Of a stretch of DNA of 64,000 nt, positions 43,920 through 52,480 are shown piece after piece. A program made the translations under genes and the position numbers. The DNA is from JAWKMZ01 sp041391965 (GTDB lineage: Bacteria; Bacteroidota; Bacteroidia; Flavobacteriales; Flavobacteriaceae): contig JAWKMZ010000005.1 in NCBI GenBank assembly GCA_041391965.1, forward strand, positions 62,001 to 126,000, written 5' to 3'. The notes beneath the pieces were generated by a model. It did not search any database and was not told where the DNA came from. It was given only the letters and a program-made list of their open reading frames with translations. Every line of letters begins with the position of its first letter. Position 1 is the first letter of the stretch.

Positions 43920-45296
43920 TTAATGTTTTTCTTTAATCAATTTATTTGATAAATAGTGGAATCTAATATACAATAAAATTGCAGCACTTGTTAAACCTGC
44001 AATGAGTCCAATCCAAATACCTAAACTTCCATAAGCCTCTGCTTTTCCTAAGTAAAAACTAATAGGAAACCCAATGGCCCAATAAGAAATAAACGTAATA
44101 ATTGTAGGTATTTTTACATCTTGCAATCCTCTTAATGCACCCAAAGCCACTACTTGTAGGCTATCGCTAATTTGAAAAACTGCTGCAGCCAGCAACAAGG
44201 TTGAGGCAATACTTACCACGTTTGAGGTGTCAGCAAAATTGATAGGATCGTCTAAATCGACATAAATTGTTGGTAATACATTGTGTAATACCAAAAATGC
44301 GATGGCAAAAACACAGGCAAAACAAACGCCTAAAATAAAGATAGACATAGCGATACGACGTAGTTCAATAAAATTTTGTAAGCCTTTTTGGTTTCCAACA
44401 CGTATCATACCAGCCACACTTAAACCTGTTGCTACCATAAAGGTCATAGACGATAAATTTAGGGCTATTTGGTTGGCTGCTTGTGCATTTTTACCTAAAG
44501 TGCCACTTAACCAAATTGCGGAAGTAAAAATAGCCACTTCAAAAAACATTTGCATTGCACTTGGAAAGCCAAGGTCAATAATCTTTTTTAGCATGGTAGA
44601 TTCTAATACAAAAATCTTAATATGCGTCACAAAAGCTTTCGATTTTTCTCTTCCACGCAATAGCCACCATAAGAAAAACACCATCACAATTCTTGAAACC
44701 AAGGTTCCGATGGCAGCACCAACAACGCCCAATTGAGGAAAACCAAATTTTCCAAAAATGAATAAATAGTTGATTATGATGTTTAAAACGTTGGCTAAAA
44801 TAGTGGCATACATTGGATATTTGGTCAACGACAAACCATCACTAAATTGCTTGAATGCCTGAAAAATAATAAGAGGAATCAATGAAAAGGCAACCAAATC
44901 TAAATAAGGTCGAGCTAAAGTCACCACTTCTGCTGGCTGATCCATAACGTACATTAACGGTTTGGCAATAAGCAAAAGCAAGAACAAAACAACACCTAAC
45001 ACTGTGCACAAAAACAAACCATGTTTTAAGGAGGATTTCCCTTTTTTAAAATCGTTTTCAGTATCCGCTTCGGCTACTAAAGGCGTAATCGCTGTAGAAA
45101 ACCCAATACCAAGTGACATGGCTATAAAAATAAAGCTGTTACCCAAAGACACTGCTGCCAATTCTGCAGCACCTAATTGACCAACCATGACATTGTCCAC
45201 CAAGCTTACAAAAGTGTGACCAAGCATCCCTAACATTACAGGAGCTGCAAGTTTTAGGTTGTATCTAAATTCGTTTGTATATTGAGATAAAATCAC
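43920..45296 (-). CDS. MATE-family efflux transporter
   Basis: 458 residues with twelve hydrophobic helices in two halves. The opening LAAPVMLGMLGHTFVSLVDNVMVGQLGAAELAAVSLGNS region (key PxMLG, VDNxMVGQLG) is the MATE signature. It probably exports cationic drugs or metabolites using a sodium or proton gradient. The start is GTG at 45296-45294. A TACCTTTG -7 element lies 20 bases upstream. Confidence 0.94.
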   Translation of the reverse strand: MILSQYTNEFRYNLKLAAPVMLGMLGHTFVSLVDNVMVGQLGAAELAAVSLGNSFIFIAMSLGIGFSTAITPLVAEADTENDFKKGKSSLKHGLFLCTVLGVVLFLLLLIAKPLMYVMDQPAEVVTLARPYLDLVAFSLIPLIIFQAFKQFSDGLSLTKYPMYATILANVLNIIINYLFIFGKFGFPQLGVVGAAIGTLVSRIVMVFFLWWLLRGREKSKAFVTHIKIFVLESTMLKKIIDLGFPSAMQMFFEVAIFTSAIWLSGTLGKNAQAANQIALNLSSMTFMVATGLSVAGMIRVGNQKGLQNFIELRRIAMSIFILGVCFACVFAIAFLVLHNVLPTIYVDLDDPINFADTSNVVSIASTLLLAAAVFQISDSLQVVALGALRGLQDVKIPTIITFISYWAIGFPISFYLGKAEAYGSLGIWIGLIAGLTSAAILLYIRFHYLSNKLIKEKH

Positions 45297-45315
45297 GTGT
45301 CAATTTTAAAAGATG

Positions 45316-45323
45316 CAAAGGTA
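45316..45323 (-). promoter_or_regulatory. Putative -7 element of the MATE gene
   Basis: On the minus strand TACCTTTG (45323-45316) matches TAnnTTTG and would start transcription near 45309, about 13 bases before the GTG start. No clear -33 box. Confidence 0.55.
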
Positions 45324-45607
45324 AGTTATTGTACTTCGTTTTAAAATATTTGTAATTATATTTTGTTTATTTAATTACAACACCTTGACTTTTATAAAAT
45401 TATAATCTAAAATTGTTAATAAGTTACTTCGTTTTTATTTCAATACAAAAAGAGAATCCGTTATTTTTACAGATAATTATCTTTTACATTTTAAAGTATG
45501 TTTTATATAGGTTTCATCTCATCATAAAATGTAAATCATACTTTTAGAAACTTTTAGCTATTATTTTAGAGGGATTTAAAAATTTTGTTGTTAAAATGTT
45601 TCAAACT
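45324..45607. other. AT-rich intergenic region between divergent genes
   Basis: About 280 bases with no gene of credible length between the MATE and PD40 genes. It ends in a strong terminator, although no gene reads into that terminator; a small untranslated transcript is possible. Confidence 0.45.
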
Positions 45608-45640
45608 AAAAAGGGGAAATCTTTCCCCTTTTTGTTTTTA
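45608..45640. terminator. Strong palindromic terminator between divergent genes
   Basis: AAAAAGGGGAAA (45608-45619), two bases, TTTCCCCTTTTT (45622-45633), a perfect 12-base stem followed on the plus strand by GTTTTTA. It could stop transcription in either direction. It stands about 80 bases upstream of the PD40 gene start. Confidence 0.85.
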
Positions 45641-45716
45641 TACAAATTGTTAATTAACAAATTTTTAGTTTTTTCAATTTTTTGATTGCTTAAATTGCTT
45701 TATCAATCAATATCTT

Positions 45717-46658
45717 ATGAAACTACTTCTATTTTTTTTTAGTCTTTGTTTTTTTTCATTATCACAAGCACAGCCATCTAAAGTTGTTCCTTTTTTAGAT
45801 TCAATTGTGACACAATTTCCAAATGTAAGAGACCTGGCTATGTCTCCAAATAAAGATGAAGTTGTATTTTCAGCCCAAAGCTTTATGGGTGATGTTTCGG
45901 CTTTAATGTACATAAAAAAGGAGGAAAATAACTGGAGTTCTCCCCAAATCATTTCGTTTTCGGGACAGTTTTTTGATATCGAACCTTATTTTTCATCGGA
46001 TGGTCTTACACTTTATTTTGCATCCAACAGACCCATTAACACTTCGTCTTCTACTGTTAAAGATTTTGATATTTGGTTGGTTACCCGAAAAACTATCCAT
46101 GAACAATGGTCAAAACCTGTTAATTTAGGTGCTCCAATCAATTCTGATTTAGATGAGTTTTATCCTGTTATTACCCAATCCAAAAACCTATATTTTACTT
46201 TAGATAAGCCTGAACTTAAACAAAAAGATAATATTTATGTTAGCACTTTTAACAATGGCACTTATACAACACCTGAACCTTTAAGCAATGCTATAAATTC
46301 TGATGGTTATGAGTTTAACGCTTATGTTGCGCCAGATGAGTCGTTCCTAATTTATACCAAATACAATGCGTCTGACGGTTTTGGAAGTGGTGATTTGTAT
46401 ATAAGTCATAAACAAAAAAATGGCGGTTGGAGCACTGCTAAAAACATGGGAAATACGATAAACTCTGACAAAATGGAGTATTGTCCTTTTTTGGATACTG
46501 ATAGCAAAACACTCTACTTTACGAGTAAACGCAATGGGACCTCAGCAAAATTTGATTCGCAACTATCAACTGAAGCTCTGTTAAAAACATTTTACAGTTA
46601 TGATAATGGGTTGAGCAGATTATACAAAACCAATATTGAACAATTCTTGGCTCATTAA
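45717..46658 (+). CDS. Secreted PD40/TolB-like beta-propeller protein
   Basis: 313 residues with a signal peptide (about 1-19, ending SQAQ). Repeats of the type SSDGLTLYFASNRP, DSDLDEFYPVITQSKNLYFT and DTDSKTLYFTSKRNG are WD40-like PD40 units, giving most of one propeller. Such domains bind proteins or peptides in the periplasm; in Bacteroidota they often accompany OmpA or SusD-like systems, but none is here. The 3' end overlaps the convergent ATP-grasp gene by 39 bases. Confidence 0.88.
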   Translation: MKLLLFFFSLCFFSLSQAQPSKVVPFLDSIVTQFPNVRDLAMSPNKDEVVFSAQSFMGDVSALMYIKKEENNWSSPQIISFSGQFFDIEPYFSSDGLTLYFASNRPINTSSSTVKDFDIWLVTRKTIHEQWSKPVNLGAPINSDLDEFYPVITQSKNLYFTLDKPELKQKDNIYVSTFNNGTYTTPEPLSNAINSDGYEFNAYVAPDESFLIYTKYNASDGFGSGDLYISHKQKNGGWSTAKNMGNTINSDKMEYCPFLDTDSKTLYFTSKRNGTSAKFDSQLSTEALLKTFYSYDNGLSRLYKTNIEQFLAH

Positions 46659-47780
46659 TATAATATTAAAAGCCTTAAAATAAGATGCACGCCCAAGCCA
46701 CTCTCTAAACTTATACATTGTTGGCAAAGGATCTTTTAAAACAGATTTGGCTTCGGTAAAATTTAAGATAAAGTTGATGTTCATCAATAAAGAAGGTTGA
46801 CGTTTTACAGATTTTAAAAAACCTTTAAATCTCAAGTATTTTATATGCGCATAAGGTTGATAACTCACAGACTTGCCTAAAGCCATTTCAATAACTAACT
46901 GCGGAAAATTAGTACCAGCCACTTTTGATGCTTCTACACTTCCCCAAAAACGTGCATTAATCTCTATGACTTTGTAGTTGTTAGCCTGTTGGTCATAACG
47001 CAAATCTATATGTGCAATTCCTGACCAATTTAATTTAGCCATCAATTGTTTAACTACATTTATAACCGCTTCGTTTTGTAAAAACTCAAGGCCTAATTGA
47101 GGCGCATAAGGACTATGGCCTAATAAATTCCCTTTTTGGATGGTATATGTTAAAACCTCTCCATTTAAACACAGTACGCTACAATCAATATCATAACCAG
47201 AAATATACTCTTGAACAAATAAGGTTTTGTGCCTTAAATACCTTTTAAACTTTTTTTCAGAGGCAAACTTCAAAATTCCATCACCTCCTTTGTCATGCAA
47301 CGGTTTTACTAAAATTGGAAGCTCAAATGCCTGAAGTTGCTCTTCAAATGAAGACTGAGTACTATCAAAAAATCCAGATTTTGGATGTGGTAATTGTTGT
47401 TGTTTTAAAAATTCGCTAAGCTTTAATTTATCAATGGCTGTTTCAAAACTATTTGCTTTTGGCAAAGGAATAAGTTTTGCTGAGGTCGATATTTTATCAG
47501 CATATTTGATAAAAAAACGAATCTCTTCTTCGGCAATTGGTACAATAACCGAAATTTTATTTGCCTCTATTTCCGTATTGAGTATTTGTATCCAAGCCTC
47601 GTCAGTTGTTCTTTTATAGTAGCGGTAATATGAGGTGTATCGGGAAAATTTTGTAGCTGTTCGTTGTTTATCAGAAAGGATAAAGAGTTTGTAATTATTA
47701 ATATGCGAAAGGCAATTGACCACAGACATTGCCCATGTACTACTCCCATCAGGTATTAAAATATTGCAATCGGAGTTCAT
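46620..47780 (-). CDS. ATP-grasp family ligase
   Basis: 386 residues. An N-terminal preATP-grasp part (residues 1-100) is followed by the ATP-grasp core: PILVKPLHDKGGDGI (phosphate-binding loop, near 154-168), LFVQEYISGYDIDCSVL and the metal-binding end KVIEINARFWGS (near 267-278). It resembles the carbamoyl-phosphate-synthase-like/PylC group that forms amide or ester bonds between a carboxylate and an amine or other nucleophile. No operon partner hints at the substrate; the gene stands alone. Confidence 0.88.
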   Translation of the reverse strand: MNSDCNILIPDGSSTWAMSVVNCLSHINNYKLFILSDKQRTATKFSRYTSYYRYYKRTTDEAWIQILNTEIEANKISVIVPIAEEEIRFFIKYADKISTSAKLIPLPKANSFETAIDKLKLSEFLKQQQLPHPKSGFFDSTQSSFEEQLQAFELPILVKPLHDKGGDGILKFASEKKFKRYLRHKTLFVQEYISGYDIDCSVLCLNGEVLTYTIQKGNLLGHSPYAPQLGLEFLQNEAVINVVKQLMAKLNWSGIAHIDLRYDQQANNYKVIEINARFWGSVEASKVAGTNFPQLVIEMALGKSVSYQPYAHIKYLRFKGFLKSVKRQPSLLMNINFILNFTEAKSVLKDPLPTMYKFREWLGRASYFKAFNIILMSQELFNIGFV

Positions 47781-47830
47781 AGTCTTATGGGGAAAATTAA
47801 CTAATTTATGATCTAAATATAGTCTTTTTT

Positions 47831-48778
47831 TTAAAATTCGACACTTTTTGCAAGTTTTTGAGCATTTTGAAACTCTAAAACAAGGTCAGTCACTATTTGA
47901 GACACTGGTTTTATATCGTGAATTAATCCAGCAATTTGGCCTATTTCAAGCTCGCCATCTTCCAAATCGCCTTCAAACATCCCGCGTTTAGCACGTGCTC
48001 TTCCTAATAAGGTTTTTAAATCGTCAATACTTGGTGCTGTTTTATAAAGCGCTTGCAAGTCATCGTAAAATTTGTTTTTCAACATTCTGACTGGTGCCAA
48101 TTCTTTCAATGTTAAATGAGTATCTCCTTCCTTAGCATTTACAACCACATTTTTAAATGCCTGATGTGCTGACGATTCTTCACTTGCCACAAAACGACTG
48201 CCAATTTGCACACCATCAGCTCCTAAAATCATAGCTGCCAACATAGCATTTCCGGTGGCAATACCACCAGCAGCAATCAACGGAATTTGCAACTGTTCTC
48301 TTACCATTGGAATCAAGGTCAAGGTCGTGGTTTCTTCACGCCCATTATGACCTCCAGCTTCAAAACCTTCAGCAACCACAGCGTCAACACCAGCTTCTTG
48401 TGCTTTCAATGCAAATTTGACACTACTTACCACATGCACTACTGTAATGCCGCGTTCTTTTAGCCATGAGGTCCATGTTTTTGGGTTTCCTGCTGATGTA
48501 AATACAATTTTTACGCCTTCTTCCACAATTATATCCATAATTTGTTCTATATTAGGATATAACATTGGCACGTTAACACCAAAAGGCTGATTGGTTGCTT
48601 TTTTACATTTTTGTATATGTTCACGCAGGATTTCAGGATACATAGATCCTGCTCCTATTAAGCCTAAAATTCCTGAATTGCTTGCAGCCGAAGCTAACCT
48701 CCAGCCACTATTCCAGATCATTCCTGCCTGAACAATTGGATATTTAATATTAAAAAGCGAGGTAATGGGATTTGCCAT
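47831..48778 (-). CDS. Nitronate monooxygenase-like FMN enzyme
   Basis: 315 residues, TIM barrel. PIVQAGMIWNSG at the start, EGFEAGGHNGREE near the middle, LIAAGGIATG and GADGVQIGSRFVAS follow the 2-nitropropane dioxygenase/FabK pattern. Class members oxidise alkyl nitronates or reduce enoyl-ACP; FabK-type identity cannot be excluded. The ATG directly abuts the subtilase stop, so the two are co-transcribed. Confidence 0.9.
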   Translation of the reverse strand: MANPITSLFNIKYPIVQAGMIWNSGWRLASAASNSGILGLIGAGSMYPEILREHIQKCKKATNQPFGVNVPMLYPNIEQIMDIIVEEGVKIVFTSAGNPKTWTSWLKERGITVVHVVSSVKFALKAQEAGVDAVVAEGFEAGGHNGREETTTLTLIPMVREQLQIPLIAAGGIATGNAMLAAMILGADGVQIGSRFVASEESSAHQAFKNVVVNAKEGDTHLTLKELAPVRMLKNKFYDDLQALYKTAPSIDDLKTLLGRARAKRGMFEGDLEDGELEIGQIAGLIHDIKPVSQIVTDLVLEFQNAQKLAKSVEF

Positions 48779-50395
48779 TTATGATTTGATGAGTTTAACG
48801 GTTTTTTTGCCCTTTTTGGTTTGAAACAAAACCATATAAACACCAGAAGCAAAGGCTGAAGTATCAATAGTTAAGTTTGATTCTGATACCTGTTTTGTAT
48901 AGACTGTTTTTCCGAGCATATCAAAAATAAATACCTCAGTAGCATTATCTTGTTGTGTCGGAATTTTAATATATAATATACTGTCAACAGGATTTGGATA
49001 CAACACAAGTTTAGAAATTTCTTCTTCTTGTATAGACAATCCTATATTCAAAGCCAATTGCAAATTAGGAATGCCATAACCTAAAAAGTAGTCTGGAGTA
49101 TTGTATTGTGATGCTGACATGCGTACATATTGTTTAATTTCTTCGGCTGTGGCATTGGGTAATGCTTGCCATAAACAGGCAATTGCACCAGCCATTATGG
49201 GCGAACTGAACGAGGTGCCACTATTATAGACAATCGTATTAGTTTCATCAACAACAGCTGCAGCAACTCCTTGAGCAGCAACATCTGGTTTTTGGCTTGT
49301 TTGGTCTGCGCTTCCTTGAGAGCTGAATGGTGCATAGAGTCCATCCATATCTACTGCTGCTACTGTAAAAACACCTGAAGCATCGGCAGGAGCTGTTACA
49401 ATTCCCCAAGCGTTATTACCAGAATTTCCAGCTGAATTTACTACTAAAATACCTTTTTCAGATGCGATGTTTGCCCCTTTTGATATAAAAGCTGTTTGCC
49501 CATTCATTTCTGCTTGTGTATAACTGTAATTGGAATTATCATAAATATTGTAGCCTAAAGATGAATTGATGATATCCACGCCTAAACTATCAGCACGTTC
49601 AGCTGCCTCTACCCAATAACTTTCCTCCACTGGGTTTTCACTACCTCCATCTTCGGTTCTAAACAAATAGTAAGACGCATCTGGGGCTGTCCCAACAAAT
49701 TCATCTTGTATAAAACCACCCATATCACTCAATACTTTGGCACCATGTGTATTGCCAGTATAAGCATAGACATCAGAGGTTCTATCAACAAAATCATAGC
49801 CGTCTAATAAATCGTTATTATCTCGTAAACGCTGAAAAACACCGTTGGTATTCACATTGGGAAATCCAGCATCTAAAACGGCAATCAGCATGCCTTCACC
49901 TGTATAATTTGAGATGTGCAAATCGTTGACATGAATCATTTCTACTTGATTTTGAGTGGTGCCATAATCGTAATTGACAAGCGTTCCTTCTACTTCAAAC
50001 TTATCATTTTGAATGGCTGGTCTGGAAAGGTCTGTCACATTTCTATCAGCAAAATCAATATAATTCACAAAAGATAAATTTATAAGCAAGCTAATGTCTT
50101 CTTGAGTGCCTCTAACATGAACTGCGTTCATCCATTTTGATTTTGCCATTACAGTTATTCCTGTTTGGGTTTTGAGTTGTGATATATAAGATTCATTCAC
50201 AGGCACATCACGTTGGTCTATGGCAATTCCATGAGCATTTTTTCTGTCAATGGCGCGTTGTGTGAGTATTGTTAACGGGTTTTGAAGTGAGGTGCTGACA
50301 TTTTCTTTGTCAGTTAAATACACCCAAGCATCTTGTTGTGCAAAACTTATAATCTGGCTTAACACAAACCCTATGAAGAGTAATTTTTGTTTCAT
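48779..50395 (-). CDS. Secreted subtilisin-family (S8) protease with T9SS sorting domain
   Basis: 538 residues from the second ATG (50395), which gives a clean signal peptide MKQKLLFIGFVLSQIISFAQ; an ATG two codons earlier is also open. Catalytic triad: Asp in AVLDAGFPN (near 172), His in NTHGAKVLS (near 217), Ser in GTSFSSPIMAG (near 393), with the oxyanion Asn in NSAGNSG (near 323). Residues about 462-538 form a type A T9SS C-terminal domain (LYPNPVDSILYI, then GVYMVLF and ending KTVKLIKS). So it is exported by Sec and then by the type IX system to the cell surface or medium. Confidence 0.95.
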   Translation of the reverse strand: MKQKLLFIGFVLSQIISFAQQDAWVYLTDKENVSTSLQNPLTILTQRAIDRKNAHGIAIDQRDVPVNESYISQLKTQTGITVMAKSKWMNAVHVRGTQEDISLLINLSFVNYIDFADRNVTDLSRPAIQNDKFEVEGTLVNYDYGTTQNQVEMIHVNDLHISNYTGEGMLIAVLDAGFPNVNTNGVFQRLRDNNDLLDGYDFVDRTSDVYAYTGNTHGAKVLSDMGGFIQDEFVGTAPDASYYLFRTEDGGSENPVEESYWVEAAERADSLGVDIINSSLGYNIYDNSNYSYTQAEMNGQTAFISKGANIASEKGILVVNSAGNSGNNAWGIVTAPADASGVFTVAAVDMDGLYAPFSSQGSADQTSQKPDVAAQGVAAAVVDETNTIVYNSGTSFSSPIMAGAIACLWQALPNATAEEIKQYVRMSASQYNTPDYFLGYGIPNLQLALNIGLSIQEEEISKLVLYPNPVDSILYIKIPTQQDNATEVFIFDMLGKTVYTKQVSESNLTIDTSAFASGVYMVLFQTKKGKKTVKLIKS

Positions 50396-50427
50396 CAGCA
50401 TTCATTTGGGTAAATTATTACTGCAAT

Positions 50428-51615
50428 TTAAGAAATAACTCCCGAACCTACTAATTCATCGTTTAAATACCAAGCAACAAATTGACCTTCGGTAATTGCC
50501 GACTGAAAATTATTAAACTCCACATATAATCCGCTTTCTACTTTGTGCAATGTGGCTTCTTGAAGCGGTTGACGATATCTGATACGTGCTTTGACCTTCA
50601 TGGTTTGGTCAGTTTTTAAGGCTAAATCTTCACGAATCCAATGCAACTCGTTATTGGTTACAAAGAGCGCTTTTTTGAGAAGTCCTGGATGTTCTTTGCC
50701 TTGTCCTGTATAAATGACATTAGTATCTACATTGGTATCAATTACAAAAAGTGGTTCTGCAGTGCCACCAACTGCCAATCCTTTACGTTGGCCTTTGGTA
50801 AAATAGTGAGCGCCTTGGTGTTTGCCAACAATGGTTCCATCTGTTAGGCTATATGCTATTTTTCGAGTGAGGTATTGTAATTTTTCTTCTTCTGATGCAA
50901 ATGAAGGCTCCTCTTGATTGTAAAGTGATTGTTTTGCAGGGATTTCGACAATAACGCCTTCTTTAGGTTTTAATTGTTGTTGTAGAAAATCAGGGAGTTT
51001 TACTTTGCCAATAAAACACAAGCCTTGAGAATCTTTTTTATCAGCAGTTACTAAGTCTAATTTGGCAGCAATTTCACGAACTTCTGGTTTGGTCAACTCT
51101 CCAATTGGAAATAAGGATTTTGACAATTGCTCTTGTGATAATTGGCATAAAAAGTAGGATTGGTCTTTGTTGTTATCAACACCTGAAAGCAATTGATAAA
51201 TTTCTTTTCCTTCTTTTTCGATAACGCCTTTACGACAATAATGTCCTGTTGCTACAAAATCGGCTCCCAATTCCATTGCAATGTTCATAAAGACATCAAA
51301 TTTAATTTCTCTATTGCACAACACATCAGGATTTGGCGTACGTCCTTTTTGGTATTCGTCGAACATATAGTCCACGATACGTTCTTTGTATTGCTCGCTC
51401 AAATCGACCGTTTGAAAAGGAATATCTAATTTATCAGCCACTAACATGGCATCGTTGCTGTCATCTAACCAAGGACATTCGTCAGAAATAGTCACAGAAT
51501 CGTCATGCCAGTTTTTCATAAACAAGCCAATGACTTCATAACCTTGCTCTTTTAATAAATAAGCAGCAACGCTTGAATCTACTCCTCCTGAAAGTCCGAC
51601 TATTACTCTCTTCAT
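50428..51615 (-). CDS. mnmA: tRNA-specific 2-thiouridylase MnmA
   Basis: 395 residues. PP-loop SGGVDSSVA (8-16), FMKNWHDD, NPDVLCNREIKF with the first catalytic cysteine near 106, and DSQGLCFIGKV with the second near 205 are intact. The enzyme installs the 2-thio group on U34 of Lys, Glu and Gln tRNAs. The flavobacterial WLDDSNDA insert is present. A TAATTTTG -7 element lies only five bases ahead of the ATG. Confidence 0.97.
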   Translation of the reverse strand: MKRVIVGLSGGVDSSVAAYLLKEQGYEVIGLFMKNWHDDSVTISDECPWLDDSNDAMLVADKLDIPFQTVDLSEQYKERIVDYMFDEYQKGRTPNPDVLCNREIKFDVFMNIAMELGADFVATGHYCRKGVIEKEGKEIYQLLSGVDNNKDQSYFLCQLSQEQLSKSLFPIGELTKPEVREIAAKLDLVTADKKDSQGLCFIGKVKLPDFLQQQLKPKEGVIVEIPAKQSLYNQEEPSFASEEEKLQYLTRKIAYSLTDGTIVGKHQGAHYFTKGQRKGLAVGGTAEPLFVIDTNVDTNVIYTGQGKEHPGLLKKALFVTNNELHWIREDLALKTDQTMKVKARIRYRQPLQEATLHKVESGLYVEFNNFQSAITEGQFVAWYLNDELVGSGVIS

Positions 51616-51619
51616 ACTG

Positions 51620-51627
51620 CAAAATTA
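51620..51627 (-). promoter_or_regulatory. -7 element very close to the mnmA start
   Basis: TAATTTTG on the minus strand (51627-51620) matches TAnnTTTG. Transcription would begin at or within a base or two of the ATG at 51615, suggesting a leaderless message. Confidence 0.45.
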
Positions 51628-51706
51628 ATAAAATGTTTGGTCTTTGGTATTAGGTTGTTTGTTGTAATTGGTGCTTTTTGCAGATTTTTCTTTACTGAAA
51701 GCTGAA

Positions 51707-52405
51707 TTAGTGCGTCTTTGGGTTTTTGCTTTTTCTGGTAAAATCTTTTTCTTCTTTTAAAACACCCTTTTCATAGTATTTCCAAACGCCTGTTTTTTGA
51801 TCGTTATTGTAGTTTCCTTCTGCCAATAATTGACCTTCACTGTCGTAGTATTTTGAAACTCCTTGAAGTTGACCATTTTTATAATTGAATTCTTTTATAA
51901 CAACGCCATTTTCAGAAAACCATTTAGAAACGCCTTCTATTTTACCATTAACATAATTGGTTTGTTCGGCTATTTGACCATTTTCATAATAGACGAACCT
52001 TTCGCCATTAAGTAGGCCTTCATCGTTATAGTTTTCAGTGGTCAAAATGCCTTTGGTTTTATTTTGGTAATAGGTCCATTTTCCAATAAATAACTTGCCT
52101 TTCATTTGGCCTTCGCTAATCAGTTTGCCTGTTGAAGCGAAGAATTTGACCTTAATCAAATTGCTATTAGGAGCAAATTCTTTGGTGGCACTCAGTACAC
52201 TTTTTCCTTTGTTTAAGGTATAAAACTTGAACGTTCCTACTTCTTTTCCATGTTCAAACGTTCCTTCATAACGCGGTTGATTGGTTTTGTCAAAATTCTT
52301 TTTCCAAAGCCCATGTCGTAGGCCATTTTCATCCATTTGATTAATAGATTGTGCAACGCTTAATGCGGTTATAAAACAGCATACCAATGTCAATAATTGC
52401 TTCAT
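51707..52405 (-). CDS. YwqK/MORN-like repeat protein, secreted
   Basis: 232 residues with a signal peptide (about 1-18, ending SVAQ). About eight copies of a 22-residue unit follow, such as NGEGLRHGLWKK-type and YYENGQIAEQTNYVNGKIEG, the YwqK/MORN_2 pattern of G-x-W/F-x-Y-Y-x-N-G. The fold is a beta sheet ladder; annotation pipelines sometimes call such proteins antitoxins, but no toxin gene lies nearby. It may be an envelope protein. It follows yidC after a terminator in the opposite reading order. Confidence 0.85.
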   Translation of the reverse strand: MKQLLTLVCCFITALSVAQSINQMDENGLRHGLWKKNFDKTNQPRYEGTFEHGKEVGTFKFYTLNKGKSVLSATKEFAPNSNLIKVKFFASTGKLISEGQMKGKLFIGKWTYYQNKTKGILTTENYNDEGLLNGERFVYYENGQIAEQTNYVNGKIEGVSKWFSENGVVIKEFNYKNGQLQGVSKYYDSEGQLLAEGNYNNDQKTGVWKYYEKGVLKEEKDFTRKSKNPKTH

Positions 52406-52445
52406 AATTTCGATAACGTTAAAATGGTTTTGAAATTGTATCGAT

Positions 52446-52475
52446 TAAAAAAAGCTGCCAGAGTTTGACAGCTTT
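52446..52475 (-). terminator. Intrinsic terminator after yidC
   Basis: On the minus strand AAAGCTGTCA (52475-52466), loop AACTC, TGGCAGCTTT (52460-52451) followed by seven T. Nine or ten pairs including one G-U; it lies just after the yidC stop. Confidence 0.9.
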
Positions 52476-52480
52476 CAATT

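Noticed and set aside
44281..44736. 151-codon plus-strand frame over the MATE gene
   Set aside because: Antisense to a membrane transporter; its Lys/Ile-rich, repetitive composition is the mirror of hydrophobic helices.
45597..45690. Short plus-strand frame across the terminator hairpin
   Set aside because: Its codons are the hairpin itself and an AT-rich run; a terminator is the better explanation.
51707..52405. Toxin-antitoxin system suggested by the YwqK annotation name
   Set aside because: The protein is secreted and MORN-like, and no toxin gene adjoins.
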